Made by a program: the position numbers and the translations under genes. Positions 1 to 8,990 of a stretch of 64,000 bases of DNA are shown here, piece by piece. Source of the DNA: Culicoidibacter larvae (lineage in GTDB: Bacteria > Bacillota_I > Bacilli_A > Culicoidibacterales > Culicoidibacteraceae); assembly GCF_005771635.1 (NCBI RefSeq), contig NZ_VBWP01000010.1, forward strand, positions 1-64,000, read 5' to 3'. The notes beneath the pieces are model-generated. The model was not told where the DNA came from. It saw nothing but the letters and a program-made list of their open reading frames with translations, and did not search any database. Every line of letters begins with the position of its first letter. Position 1 is the first letter of the stretch.

Positions 1-1
1 T

Positions 2-55
2 AAGACGGCTAGTCAATTTGATTTCTCTTTAATCAAATACCACTCCTGGCGATAG
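2..55 (+). other. Possible tail of a transposase gene at the window edge
   Basis: The first ~75 bases do not look like the repeat-protein gene that follows. Frame 2 is open from the edge to a TAG at 53-55 and reads KTASQFDFSLIKYHSWR. To my eye this resembles the C-terminal tail of an IS-type DDE transposase, but the call rests on 17 residues. If right, an insertion sequence ends near position 60-75 and has removed the 5' part of the adhesin. A contig or assembly junction would look the same. Confidence 0.22.
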
Positions 56-1574
56 AAATAGCACCTTATGGGCGCACTATATAGTAACTTTTGATAATGA
101 GGGAGCCGCTACAACAGCGTCAGTTGCTTATAATGCTTTAGTTACTGAGCCAACTGCACCAGTAAAAATTGGCTACACATTTAACGGTTGGTACACCGCG
201 GCAAGCGGCGGTACCAAATGGGATTTCACCACTGGAACAATGCCAGCAAGTGATATGACCTTACATGCTCAATATACAATTAACAGCTATTTAATTACCT
301 TTAATAACCAAGACACAATTACAACTGAATTATTGACATATGATAGTACAATTACTGAGCCGGCAACACCAACTAAAGCTGGATATACGTTTACCGGATG
401 GTTTACGCAGGCAAGTGGTGGAACACAATGGAATTTTGCTACTGACAAAGTTCCGGCAACAAATGTTACGCTCTATGCGCAATTTAGTGCCGATAATCAA
501 ACGATTACCTTCAATGTAAACGGCGGCGATGCAGCAAGCAAGCCGGCAAATATTGTGCAAGCGACTGATAGTGCAGTAAATCTGGACGCAGTTACGGTAC
601 CAACAAAACCGGGTTACAACTTCATTGGCTGGTTTGATGCCGGCGATGTACAACATAGTGGTACAATTACTATGCCAGTTGGCGGACTTGATTTAATCGC
701 TCATTGGACAGCAGCACAACAAGTAATCAGTTTTAATACAGCTGGCGGCAGTGGTGTTAATTCAATAACTGCAGTTACTGATAGTACCATTGATCTGGAT
801 ACTATAAGTACAACTCGTGCCGGTTACCAGTTTGACGGCTGGTTTATTGGTAACACAGAATACAGCGGCATTATTACGGTACCAGTAGGTGGGCTAACAT
901 TCACTGCTCACTGGACTGCACTTGACCAAACCATCACTTTTGATACTGATGGAGCAGGAACAATTGTAGCGATAACAGCGCCAACCGATAGCAATATTGA
1001 TCTTACAACAATTGCCGCACCGAGCAAGTTCGCCTATAAATTCTTAGGTTGGTTTGATGCGAATGGAGTGAAATACTCAGGAACAATCGCAATGCCAGCA
1101 GGCGGATTGCAATTGCAAGCGCATTGGCAGGATCTGATTGCTGAGGGCATTTGGAGTATCAAGGCAAATAATATTGAATTATCAATGAGTGAACTCAATC
1201 AATTTATTGATAACGGTACATTAGAACAAGAAGTATTAAATCGGGCAAATGCAATTGCCTGGGACGGCGACCAAAATGTTGAACTATCACCGTTACGTGT
1301 AGATACAACAACATTATTGGCGAATGTGGTTGTTGGTAATCAGCTCGTTACTATCAGCTACCTTAATCCGAATGCTTCAGTTGCAGCTTTTGCAACAACT
1401 AATGCTGAACAGGGACTTGTAACAACAATTACTGTAAGTGTTACTGATGACACAAAAACACCAGGATTGCCAGTTACCGGACAAAATATATTGCTGGCGA
1501 TGCTAAGCGGTGTAATTATGACGATTGTGGCAGCCTTACTATTATTAGTGAACAAACGTCGCAAAACTGATTAG
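33..1574 (+). CDS. LPXTG-anchored adhesin with InlB B repeats, 5' end missing
   Basis: This is the C-terminal part of a cell-wall-anchored surface protein. The frame is closed by a TAA at 30-32 and open from 33. No start codon with a ribosome-binding site precedes the repeats, and the ATG at 240 lies inside a repeat, so the gene is truncated or interrupted. Five Listeria-Bacteroides repeats (Flg_new, PF09479 type; GYTFxGWF cores) cover about 78-1130. A pre-anchor domain (about 1131-1450) resembles those of the adhesins at 35.8 and 43.3 kb. The sorting signal LPVTG is at 1467-1481, followed by a hydrophobic segment and the tail NKRRKTD. Such proteins are exported and linked to peptidoglycan by sortase; no sortase gene is in this window. 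Repeat identity is clear, the ligand unknown. Without its start the gene may be a remnant. Confidence 0.85.
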   Translation, partial: SNTTPGDRNSTLWAHYIVTFDNEGAATTASVAYNALVTEPTAPVKIGYTFNGWYTAASGGTKWDFTTGTMPASDMTLHAQYTINSYLITFNNQDTITTELLTYDSTITEPATPTKAGYTFTGWFTQASGGTQWNFATDKVPATNVTLYAQFSADNQTITFNVNGGDAASKPANIVQATDSAVNLDAVTVPTKPGYNFIGWFDAGDVQHSGTITMPVGGLDLIAHWTAAQQVISFNTAGGSGVNSITAVTDSTIDLDTISTTRAGYQFDGWFIGNTEYSGIITVPVGGLTFTAHWTALDQTITFDTDGAGTIVAITAPTDSNIDLTTIAAPSKFAYKFLGWFDANGVKYSGTIAMPAGGLQLQAHWQDLIAEGIWSIKANNIELSMSELNQFIDNGTLEQEVLNRANAIAWDGDQNVELSPLRVDTTTLLANVVVGNQLVTISYLNPNASVAAFATTNAEQGLVTTITVSVTDDTKTPGLPVTGQNILLAMLSGVIMTIVAALLLLVNKRRKTD

Positions 1575-1592
1575 TTAAGAGAATTTTAAAAG

Positions 1593-1619
1593 CACGGTCT
1601 CATCAAGACCGTGTTTTTT
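1593..1619 (+). terminator. Rho-independent terminator after the adhesin
   Basis: Stem CACGGTCT (1593-1600) pairs with AGACCGTG (1606-1613) around a 5-base loop, followed by six T. Confidence 0.9.
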
Positions 1620-1661
1620 AGCTTTCACAAAATAACTTTATAAAAATAATTTAAAAAGTAG

Positions 1662-1690
1662 TTGAAAACGCTTTTTCATCATGATAGAAT
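1662..1690 (+). promoter_or_regulatory. Promoter with overlapping cre-like site, sugar operon
   Basis: TTGAAA (1662-1667), 17 bp, TAGAAT (1685-1690) forms a sigma-A type promoter. TGAAAACGCTTTTTCA (1663-1678) matches 12 of the 14 consensus positions of a CcpA cre box and overlaps the -35 element, which predicts catabolite repression of the PTS/GH3 genes. CcpA control is inferred; no ccpA gene is in the window. Confidence 0.65.
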
Positions 1691-1756
1691 AAGTATAGAA
1701 ACACTTTGTTAATTATTTTAACTAAGAGAGGGTTTATTATGAAAGGAGCGATTTCA

Positions 1757-3079
1757 ATGATTGATCGCATTACAGAATTTTTGGTTCCGATTGCTTCGAA
1801 GATGACTGCACAACGTCATTTGGCGGCAATTCGGGAAGCATTTATAGGTTTGATGCCGCTGATTATTATTGGTTCATTTATGGTACTGATTAATAATGTG
1901 GTGTTAAGTAATGATCCGGGTGGGTTGTTTGGGCCGGGAAGTCCATTAGCAAACACTTTGGATTTAACCCAGTTTAAAGAGATTGGTGTTAGTGTTTGGG
2001 CAGCAACGCTGAATATTTTGGCATTGTTGGTGGCTTATGGTATTGGGTATAAGTTGGCACAAAATTCTGGTATGGATGGTTTCTTGCCTGGATTTGTGAG
2101 CTTGGCTTCAGTGGTAGCGGTGATGCCGGTTACGACTGCGTTACAGATTGCTGAAATTGGTAGTGTTGATGTGAGTGTATTTAATGGTGCATTTACTTCA
2201 GCATCAGGTATGTTTGTGTCAATTATTGTCGGACTTCTGGCTTCTGAGTTATTGATACGTTTAATGAAGAGTGGTAAACTTGAAATTAAGATGCCTGAGG
2301 AAGTTCCGCCAGCAGTGGCAAAATCATTTCTAATTCTTTTGCCGGCTGCATTTGTAATTTTATTGTTTGCAATTTTAGCATTTATTTTAAAATCATTCTT
2401 TGCAATGAATATTTATGAGATTATCAATGCTGTGATTCAGGCACCATTACAAAGTTTGTTCCAAGGATTACCGGGGATTACTTTGATTATGTTTGTACAA
2501 AACTTACTATGGGCATTCGGGATTCACGGAAGCTCAATTATGTCGCCATTTACTGAGCCGGTATTATTGGAAGCTATTACTCAAAATGCAGCAGCAGTTA
2601 CTGCTGGTTTGCAACCAACAAATATTGTTACCGGACCTTTCATCAATGCATACACAATTATTGGCGGTGGTGGCTGTACCATCAGTTTATTGATTGCTGT
2701 ATTTATCTTCTCAAAACGGGCAGATTACAAAGCAATTGCTAAGCTCTCAATTGTACCAAGTTTCTTCAATATTAATGAGCCGGTTATGTTTGGGATGCCT
2801 ATTGTCTTGAATCCGATTTTGATGATTCCGGTTGTCTTGGTACCAACAATAAATCTGATTATTGCTTATTTTGCAACTGCACTTGGTTTGGTTGGCTATA
2901 CTTACGTTATTGTACCTTGGACAACGCCACCGGTATTATCGGCATTCTTAGCGGCCGGTGGTGACTGGCGTTCAGCAGTATTGGCATTCTTGTTGATTGT
3001 TATTGGAACTGCAGTTTACTTGCCGTTCGTATTAATTGCCAACCGGACGTTGGTTGTTCAGGATGAAGTTGACGCATAA
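1757..3079 (+). CDS. PTS system IIC component, lactose/cellobiose family
   Basis: Membrane permease subunit of a phosphotransferase system that imports and phosphorylates a beta-glucoside or related disaccharide. The 440-residue product is highly hydrophobic. It carries the family start QRHLAAIREAFIGLMPL, an internal GIHGSSIMSPFTEPVL segment and NINEPVMFGMPIVLNP, the conserved sugar-binding region of CelB/LicC-type IIC proteins. ATG 1757 is chosen because AAAGGAG lies 8 bases upstream and the protein then begins about 20 residues before QRHL, as in the family; ATG 1739 is the alternative. No IIA or IIB gene is adjacent, so those subunits must be encoded elsewhere. The downstream intracellular GH3 enzyme would hydrolyse the imported sugar. 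Exact substrate unknown. Confidence 0.93.
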   Translation: MIDRITEFLVPIASKMTAQRHLAAIREAFIGLMPLIIIGSFMVLINNVVLSNDPGGLFGPGSPLANTLDLTQFKEIGVSVWAATLNILALLVAYGIGYKLAQNSGMDGFLPGFVSLASVVAVMPVTTALQIAEIGSVDVSVFNGAFTSASGMFVSIIVGLLASELLIRLMKSGKLEIKMPEEVPPAVAKSFLILLPAAFVILLFAILAFILKSFFAMNIYEIINAVIQAPLQSLFQGLPGITLIMFVQNLLWAFGIHGSSIMSPFTEPVLLEAITQNAAAVTAGLQPTNIVTGPFINAYTIIGGGGCTISLLIAVFIFSKRADYKAIAKLSIVPSFFNINEPVMFGMPIVLNPILMIPVVLVPTINLIIAYFATALGLVGYTYVIVPWTTPPVLSAFLAAGGDWRSAVLAFLLIVIGTAVYLPFVLIANRTLVVQDEVDA

Positions 3080-3085
3080 ATAATT

Positions 3086-3205
3086 GTTGAAAAGTATTTG
3101 CAATCTTGCGACACGCAGTTAGTCCCTTGTGGAAAAGTTGGGAAAAATTACTTTGATTTTCGACGCGCTCGCGCTAGTACCTTGCGTGAATCGCTTTCAA
3201 TCAAT
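3086..3205. repeat. Divergent copy of an intergenic hairpin repeat
   Basis: The IIC-GH3 gap starts with GTTGAAAAGTATTTGCAATC and ends with AATCGCTTTCAATCAAT. The element at 29.3 kb has nearly the same ends. The arms pair only partly here, so this is a decayed or distant family member. The bases are in frame with the GH3 gene but precede its ribosome-binding site. Confidence 0.5.
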
Positions 3206-3244
3206 TATTCTATTTTTAAAAAATACGCGAAGGAGCGAGGCACT

Positions 3245-5500
3245 ATGGAACTCTATAAGCAAAAAGAGGCACCGATTTCAGCACGGGTAGAAGACCTATT
3301 GTCACGAATGACACTAGATGAAAAAGTCGGTCAGATTAATCAGCGACTTTATGGGTGGAAAAGTTATCAAAAAGTTGATGATGATTATGAACTTACTGAT
3401 TACTTTAAAGATGAAGTTGCCCGTTTCGGCGGTATTGGTTGCTTATACGGTGTGTTCCGTGCTGACCCTTGGTCACGGGTGAATCATGAAACCGGGATTC
3501 CGCATGCGGACAGCCTAAAGGTTGCCCGCATGCTCCAAGCGTATGTGCGTGAGCATACTCGCTTAGGAATACCGTTATTGTTATCGGAAGAAGTTCCGCA
3601 TGGCCATCAGGCTTTGGATTCGGTGCTTTATCCGACGAATATTGGTATGGGATCAACCTGGAATCCGGAACTGCAGATGCAGGTTTCAGCAGCAGTTGCC
3701 GCAGAGTTACATTATAAAGGTGTACAGCTTGGATTGGTATCGGCGCTGGATGTTTTGCGGGAGCCGCGCTGGGGCCGCAGTGAAGAGTGCTTTAGCGAGG
3801 ATCCGTATTTAGCATCAATATTTACGACTGCAGTTGTTGCTGGTTTGCAAAGAAAAATTGATAGTACTAAAACAGTTGCGGTGTTGAAACATTTCTGTGC
3901 TCAAGGTGAGCCGATGGGCGGTCACAATACAGCGGCAGCTGTAATTGGTGAGCGTGAGTTGCGGGAAATCTTTTTGCTGCCAATGGTGGCAGGAATTGGT
4001 GCCGGAGCAAAGGCGACGATGGCGGCGTACAATGAAATTGATGGTATGCCATGTCATGCCAATAAGTGGTTGCTAACCGATGTGTTGCGTGATGAACTTG
4101 GCTTTGATGGTTTTGTTATGGCTGATGGCGTGGCGCTGGACCGTTTACGAAATGATGATGTTGATGGTAAGCAGGCGGCAGCTTTTGGGCTTGAGGCTGG
4201 TGTCGATCTCAGTTTATGGGATGATGCTTATACTCATGCTGGTGAGAGTGTTACCAGCGGTTTACTTGATGAAGCTGTACTTGATAAGGCAGTTACTAGA
4301 ATTTTAACGTTGAAGTTTGAGCTTGGATTGTTTGATGAAGAGCTTGAGGTGGTTGAGTTTGATAAGACGGGTGCCGAAGCGGTGAGCTTGCAGGCAGCCC
4401 GCGAGGCAATTGTACTCCTCCAAAATAATGAGCAGTTGCCGTTGTCAAAGGATATTAAGCATATTGCAGTGATTGGTCCTAACGCTAATCATTTGTATAA
4501 TCAACTTGGTGACTATACTTCACCGCAACGTGATGATTATGGAGTGACTATGTTCCAAGGAATTGCAGCGGCAGTTGATGGTCAGGTGAGTTATCAGCCG
4601 GGATGTGGCGTGAAGTCTTATATTGATGGTGGTATTGCAGCGGCGGCGGAGCTTGCGGCGAAGGCAGATCAGGTGGTTTTGGTATTAGGTGGCTCAAGCA
4701 CGCGTAATTTTAATATGCAGTTTGACAGTAATGGCGCAGTAATCGGAAGCAGTCGCGGTGCTGATATGAATTGCGGTGAAAATATGGATGTTGCTGACTT
4801 ATGTTTGCCGCAACCGCAGCTTGATTTGCTTGACGCCGTTGTGGCGGTGAGCAAACAGCCGGTTGTTTCAGTGATTATCCAAGGGCGGCCACATGCGTTG
4901 TCAGAAGTGAGTGAGGTTTCGGGTAGTGTTGTTTGTGCTTGGTATCCCGGTCCATTTGGTGGTCAGGCAGTTGCTGAGGTGTTGTTTGGTGATGTGAATC
5001 CAAGCGGGAAGTTGCCGGCCTCATTGCCGCGGAGCAGTGCTCAATTGCCGGTGTATTACAATTATAAGGATAATGGTGCTTTGGTTGATTATAGTGATAT
5101 GAGCGGCAGTCCTTTATTTGTATTTGGTCATGGTTTGTCTTATGCGCAGTTTGTATATAAGGATATGCGTTTTGTTGATGGTCGTGTCGAAGTGACGGTA
5201 GAGAATGTGAGTGCTATTGCTGGATTTGAAACGGTGCAGCTATATGTAAAAGCGAATAGTCGAATTGTGACACGCCGGGTGAAAGAGTTAAAGGATTTCC
5301 GGAAGCTTTGGTTTGAAGCCGGCGAGGAGCGTGTGGTGCGTTTTGAAGTAGACAGCGATGCATATTTTGGATATTGGAATGAGCGTATGCAGTTTGAGGT
5401 TGCGGATGGTCGCCTGCAAGTACTTGCTGGCGGCTCGTCAGCAACAGCGCTTGCAATGAAGTTAGAGATAAGCGATGGTAAAGTAATGCGCATTGATTAG
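3245..5500 (+). CDS. Glycoside hydrolase family 3 beta-glucosidase/xylosidase
   Basis: Hydrolyses terminal beta-linked sugars from oligosaccharides or glycosides. The 751-residue protein has the GH3 order: an N-terminal TIM barrel with EEVPHGHQALDSVLYPTNIG and EPRWGRSEECFSEDP, the nucleophile region GFDGFVMADG (Asp about residue 294), then the alpha/beta sandwich and a C-terminal fibronectin-III-like domain. There is no signal peptide, so it is probably cytoplasmic and acts on sugar brought in by the PTS encoded just upstream. ATG 3245 is chosen for its GGAG 9 bases upstream. An in-frame extension to 3098 runs through a repeat-like intergenic element and has no ribosome-binding site. Whether the enzyme accepts phosphorylated substrate cannot be read from the sequence. 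Confidence 0.93.
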   Translation: MELYKQKEAPISARVEDLLSRMTLDEKVGQINQRLYGWKSYQKVDDDYELTDYFKDEVARFGGIGCLYGVFRADPWSRVNHETGIPHADSLKVARMLQAYVREHTRLGIPLLLSEEVPHGHQALDSVLYPTNIGMGSTWNPELQMQVSAAVAAELHYKGVQLGLVSALDVLREPRWGRSEECFSEDPYLASIFTTAVVAGLQRKIDSTKTVAVLKHFCAQGEPMGGHNTAAAVIGERELREIFLLPMVAGIGAGAKATMAAYNEIDGMPCHANKWLLTDVLRDELGFDGFVMADGVALDRLRNDDVDGKQAAAFGLEAGVDLSLWDDAYTHAGESVTSGLLDEAVLDKAVTRILTLKFELGLFDEELEVVEFDKTGAEAVSLQAAREAIVLLQNNEQLPLSKDIKHIAVIGPNANHLYNQLGDYTSPQRDDYGVTMFQGIAAAVDGQVSYQPGCGVKSYIDGGIAAAAELAAKADQVVLVLGGSSTRNFNMQFDSNGAVIGSSRGADMNCGENMDVADLCLPQPQLDLLDAVVAVSKQPVVSVIIQGRPHALSEVSEVSGSVVCAWYPGPFGGQAVAEVLFGDVNPSGKLPASLPRSSAQLPVYYNYKDNGALVDYSDMSGSPLFVFGHGLSYAQFVYKDMRFVDGRVEVTVENVSAIAGFETVQLYVKANSRIVTRRVKELKDFRKLWFEAGEERVVRFEVDSDAYFGYWNERMQFEVADGRLQVLAGGSSATALAMKLEISDGKVMRID

Positions 5501-5595
5501 TGGGCCGGAATTTGAGATAATAGAAGTATATTTAAAGGTGCTATCTTGTGATTGGTTGTTGATTAACTGATGGAACGAAGAGAGGGATTTTAGAA

Positions 5596-6786
5596 ATGGC
5601 AGCGGGAAGTTTTCAGACAATGAAAAGTACGAATAAAGTGGCAGTGCTTGAGCAAATTTTTATTGGCGAGCCGGTTTCACGAGCGCAGATTGCTAAGGTA
5701 ACCAAACTTACGCCGCCGACAGTGAGTTCGATGGTGAAGGAATTGATTGACGATGGTTTGGTTATTGAAACCACGACCGGCGAGTCAATTGGTGGTCGTA
5801 AGCCGATTTTGCTTTCGCTGAATCCATATAAGTTCTTTTCTATTGGCGTGCATATTGCGCCAAATTATTTTAAGTTGACGCAGGCAAATTTGCGAGGCGT
5901 CATTTTAGCTGAGGAAACCCACGAGTTATTTGCCGGTATGAATAAGGATGCTTTTACTGAGTTGTTGCTGGAAAAAACGGAGATGTTTATGCAGCAGTTT
6001 GATTGTAAAGATTTGCTTGGTATTGGTATTGCGGCTCATGGAATTATTGATAATAAACAAGGAAATGTAATTTTTTCACCTTATTATCAGTTGCATGATG
6101 TGGCTTTGCAGCAGGAATTTGAGGCGCGTTTTGACGTGCCGTCTTATTTGGAGAATGACTCGCGCGTGATGACCTGGGCTGAATTTTGGTCTGGTGCCGG
6201 ACGTTATTGTGATTCCTTCGCGACCATTAAGGTCGACCAAGGAATCGGCGGCGGTTTAGTCATCAATCGACAGTTGATTCATGGTAATAGTTCAGTGGCT
6301 GGTGAGTTTGGTCATATGACGCTTGATATTCATGGTGAGCCGTGTCGTTGCGGGAATCGTGGTTGTTTGGAGACGCTGGCCGGCTTCCGTGCGGTGTTTA
6401 AGCGGATTAATGAGCGCTTAACAGCTAGTGGTTTGGAGCCGTTGCCAAAGTATGATTATGCGCGTTTGCAGGCTGAGTATGAGGCAGGAAATGAGATTGT
6501 GCATGATGAGTTTGATAAGTTGGCAACGTATTTGAGCATTGGCATTGTTAATATTTTGCATGCGATTGGCAGTGATTTGATTGTTATTGGCGGGCAGATT
6601 AGTCGTTTTGAGCCGATGTTGTTGCCGCTGATTCGCGAGCGCGTGGCAGCGCGAGCGATTACTTTGGAAGAGCGGGCAGTGCCGATTGTGTTTTCACAAC
6701 TTGGTGACGATGTTGTTTCGATTGGTGCGAATATTCTGGTTCTGCGTCATATTTTAGAACCTGATTATATGAATCATAGCGATTGA
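5596..6786 (+). CDS. ROK-family transcriptional regulator
   Basis: DNA-binding sugar-responsive repressor of the NagC/XylR type (396 aa). An N-terminal winged helix-turn-helix (about residues 10-65, with SRAQIAKVTKLTPPTVSSMV) is fused to a ROK sugar-kinase-like domain. The ROK zinc motif CRCGNRGC is at 250-257 and a GQIS-type glycine motif is near the C terminus. It is the third gene after the PTS IIC and GH3 genes and in the same orientation, so it probably controls them in response to the transported sugar or its phosphate. AGAGAGGG lies upstream of ATG 5596. As ROK repressors keep kinase folds without always keeping activity, catalysis is not claimed. Confidence 0.92.
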   Translation: MAAGSFQTMKSTNKVAVLEQIFIGEPVSRAQIAKVTKLTPPTVSSMVKELIDDGLVIETTTGESIGGRKPILLSLNPYKFFSIGVHIAPNYFKLTQANLRGVILAEETHELFAGMNKDAFTELLLEKTEMFMQQFDCKDLLGIGIAAHGIIDNKQGNVIFSPYYQLHDVALQQEFEARFDVPSYLENDSRVMTWAEFWSGAGRYCDSFATIKVDQGIGGGLVINRQLIHGNSSVAGEFGHMTLDIHGEPCRCGNRGCLETLAGFRAVFKRINERLTASGLEPLPKYDYARLQAEYEAGNEIVHDEFDKLATYLSIGIVNILHAIGSDLIVIGGQISRFEPMLLPLIRERVAARAITLEERAVPIVFSQLGDDVVSIGANILVLRHILEPDYMNHSD

Positions 6787-6795
6787 TTATAAAGG

Positions 6796-6838
6796 AAAAT
6801 GCTTTTTGCGTCGTCATGGCAAAAAGCATTTTGTTTTT
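6796..6838 (+). terminator. Rho-independent terminator after the ROK gene
   Basis: AAAATGCTTTTTGC (6796-6809) pairs with GCAAAAAGCATTTT (6819-6832), followed by a T-rich tract. Confidence 0.9.
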
Positions 6839-6851
6839 TCTCTAAAAAGGC

Positions 6852-6880
6852 TTGTGAAGCAATAGGAAATACTATATAAT
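6852..6880 (+). promoter_or_regulatory. Promoter of tRNA-Cys
   Basis: TTGTGA (6852-6857), 17 bp, TATAAT (6875-6880), about 28 bp before the tRNA. Confidence 0.8.
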
Positions 6881-6908
6881 AAGGAAGGTAACGCGCTTAC
6901 TGGACTAT

Positions 6909-6982
6909 GGTGCCATAGCCAAGTGGTAAGGCATGGGACTGCAACTCCCTGATCGTCGGTTCAAATCCGTCTGGCACCTCCA
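6909..6982 (+). tRNA. tRNA-Cys (GCA)
   Basis: Cloverleaf with acceptor stem GGTGCCA/TGGCACC, anticodon loop CTGCAAC (anticodon GCA), T-loop GGTTCAAATCC and encoded CCA at 6980-6982. The short D-arm AGCCAAGTGGTAAGGC is typical of tRNA-Cys. Confidence 0.96.
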
Positions 6983-6994
6983 TAGAGAATTGAT

Positions 6995-7024
6995 AAAGCA
7001 ATGATTTCGGTCATTGCTTTTTTT
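6995..7024 (+). terminator. Terminator of tRNA-Cys
   Basis: AAAGCAATGA (6995-7004) pairs with TCATTGCTTT (7011-7020) and runs into T. Confidence 0.9.
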
Positions 7025-7061
7025 GATGTTGAAAAATAATAAAGTGATAGCAGAGTAACTC

Positions 7062-7982
7062 TTAACTATCACTTTTATTAACTATAACTAATACATTACC
7101 AACTTTTTTGTTCGTAATGGTTCGTTTAAAAGCTTCCTGAATATTATCGAAATCGTAGGTTGAGTCAATGACTGGCTTATACTTTCCTACTTCAACAAGT
7201 TTTTTTATAAAATTAAGTGCTATTTTTGTTTCGCTGGATAATCCTTTCGCAACACTTACGAAGCGACCATCAGGTTGCAAAGCGTTCTTTAAAATTGTTT
7301 TATCCATTTTTCCGACTGCATCAAAGATAATGTCATATTGCCCTAATAGATTCTTGTAGTCAGTTAAAGTATAATCTATGGTTTGATCGGCACCGAGTTC
7401 TTTTAGTAAGCCTAAGTTGTTGGTACTTGCAATTGCGGTGACTTTTGCACCGTAGGCTTTTGCTAACTGCACCGCTGCGGTTCCTACCGCTCCCGACGCA
7501 CCATAAATTAATACATTTGAACAACTCTTGATGTTCGCTTTGTTTAGGAATGTATGAGCTGTACATCCCCCAAAGGCTAACGCTGCTGCTGAATTAATAT
7601 CTAGGTTATTTGGTGCGATTGCAATTGCCTTCTTTTCGTTTATGCATTTATACTCGGCATGGGCTTTAAATTTTATATCGCTTGAGCCAAATACTTTATC
7701 ACCGGGAGAAAAATCAGTGACAGCATCGCCAACTTGTACAACCGTGCCAGAAAATTCACTTCCTAAGATAGGCTGACGTAATTTTTTCAGACCAAAAATT
7801 ATTTTCATAAATGGTTGGGTTAATGAAAAGATGGATTTGTCGCCTGCACTTACTGTTGTAGCTGAGACTTTTACAAGTACTTCATTAGGTTTTGGAATAG
7901 GAATTGGTTGTTCTAAGAATTTTATTGCTGAGATATCATTATAAGCGGTACAAGCCGCTACTTTCATCATTTCTGTTTTCAT
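7062..7982 (-). CDS. NAD(P)H-dependent quinone oxidoreductase, MDR superfamily
   Basis: Medium-chain reductase of the zinc-free quinone oxidoreductase type (306 aa). It would reduce quinones or reactive enals with NADPH. An N-terminal GroES-like fold contains GSEFSGTVVQVG. The Rossmann dinucleotide motif GASGAVGTAAVQLA begins at about residue 161. The zinc-ligand cysteine cluster of alcohol dehydrogenases is absent. The ATG at 7982 has AGAAGGA about 8 bases upstream; a longer start at 8024 would overlap the preceding gene and lacks such a site. It is the last gene of a three-gene operon headed by a TetR repressor, which fits inducible detoxification. Substrate not known. Confidence 0.9.
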   Translation of the reverse strand: MKTEMMKVAACTAYNDISAIKFLEQPIPIPKPNEVLVKVSATTVSAGDKSIFSLTQPFMKIIFGLKKLRQPILGSEFSGTVVQVGDAVTDFSPGDKVFGSSDIKFKAHAEYKCINEKKAIAIAPNNLDINSAAALAFGGCTAHTFLNKANIKSCSNVLIYGASGAVGTAAVQLAKAYGAKVTAIASTNNLGLLKELGADQTIDYTLTDYKNLLGQYDIIFDAVGKMDKTILKNALQPDGRFVSVAKGLSSETKIALNFIKKLVEVGKYKPVIDSTYDFDNIQEAFKRTITNKKVGNVLVIVNKSDS

Positions 7983-7998
7983 TAGTTGTTTCCTTCTT

Positions 7999-8373
7999 TC
8001 AATAGAGTAAATCTTTGATTGCAATAATTATAATAATTATATTTGCAATCAGCCCTAAGATAATTAAAAAGATGTCATAAAGAGACTTATAACTTGGGAG
8101 TCCAATAAGGTTAAAGAGAAATAAAACTACTGAAACAACAATGTTAATCCAGAGAATATACGGTACTGGTACGAAAATATTAACAATCATCATAATAATT
8201 GGCAGACTCATCATTAAGGCAATACCAAACCACATTAATTGGGTTATCTTTTGTCCACCAATTGTTCCGCTGCTGGGATTAAAATCACCACTATATAAAC
8301 GTAAGACATCACCTAATAAATATAGCAAAATAACCACTGCCCATAATACTATGAAAGGTACTTTATTATCCAT
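7999..8373 (-). CDS. Small four-helix membrane protein
   Basis: Unrecognised 124-residue integral membrane protein with about four hydrophobic segments (roughly residues 5-22, 46-67, 72-94 and 102-121) and a short polar loop FNPSSGTIGGQK after the first. It starts directly at the end of the TetR gene (one-base overlap) and is followed by the oxidoreductase after 16 bases, so it is co-transcribed and probably induced with it. The layout resembles small DUF-type membrane proteins found beside TetR genes; no catalytic motif is visible. Confidence 0.8.
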   Translation of the reverse strand: MDNKVPFIVLWAVVILLYLLGDVLRLYSGDFNPSSGTIGGQKITQLMWFGIALMMSLPIIMMIVNIFVPVPYILWINIVVSVVLFLFNLIGLPSYKSLYDIFLIILGLIANIIIIIIAIKDLLY

Positions 8374-8957
8374 TAAACTTCATCCTTTACATTAGTTTCT
8401 AGTATTGTGATAAAGCCATTGATTGTTGCTTGGATTATGTCAGTAATTTCAGTGAAATCCATCTTAAGAGTGTTTGTTACTAGTAATGTGGCAATGCCGT
8501 GAACATACAACCACATATTCATGAATATTTGTTTTGCAGCCTTGCTATCCAGATCAAATCCAAGTTCTGGCAAATCAGTTGATAGATATTCATTTTCATT
8601 TTTATTTTCAATAAAATCCATAAAGTTGGCGCCCTTATAATTATCTTCTAAGAAGAGTAGGTGAAATAATTGCGGCTCATCTATTGCAAACTCAACATAT
8701 TTAATTCCGACATTTGCAATAAAATTTTCGTTCTTTTCTACGGCTGAAAAAAATTGAATGTAAAATGCTTCGACCAAGCTAATGAATTCATTTTTAAGTT
8801 CGTCCATATCAGTATATTCTCGGAAGATAGGATGAGTTGAGCAATTTAAGTTTTTGGCAATCTCTCGGGCATTAACTGCTTTAAATCCTTGCTGACGCGT
8901 TATATCCCAGACTGCGTCAATGATATTTTGTTTGCTTATTTTTATTTTAGGTGGCAT
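8373..8957 (-). CDS. TetR/AcrR-family transcriptional repressor
   Basis: 194-residue regulator. The N-terminal helix-turn-helix (about residues 8-55) has the TetR pattern with AVNAREIAKNLNCSTHPIFREY. The C-terminal helical part is the ligand-binding and dimer domain. It heads an operon with a membrane protein and a quinone oxidoreductase and is divergent from a GNAT gene. The palindrome GTTACGTAAC lies in its own leader, so autorepression relieved by a small, probably electrophilic, inducer is the likely mode. The inducer is inferred only from the neighbours. Confidence 0.92.
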   Translation of the reverse strand: MPPKIKISKQNIIDAVWDITRQQGFKAVNAREIAKNLNCSTHPIFREYTDMDELKNEFISLVEAFYIQFFSAVEKNENFIANVGIKYVEFAIDEPQLFHLLFLEDNYKGANFMDFIENKNENEYLSTDLPELGFDLDSKAAKQIFMNMWLYVHGIATLLVTNTLKMDFTEITDIIQATINGFITILETNVKDEV

Positions 8958-8990
8958 TTAGTAATCTCTCCCTCTATTTTTAAAAAACAA

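Noticed and set aside
3098-3244. N-terminal extension of the GH3 gene
   Set aside because: The frame is open but runs through a repeat-like intergenic element, lacks a ribosome-binding site, and adds no family sequence; ATG 3245 has a good site.
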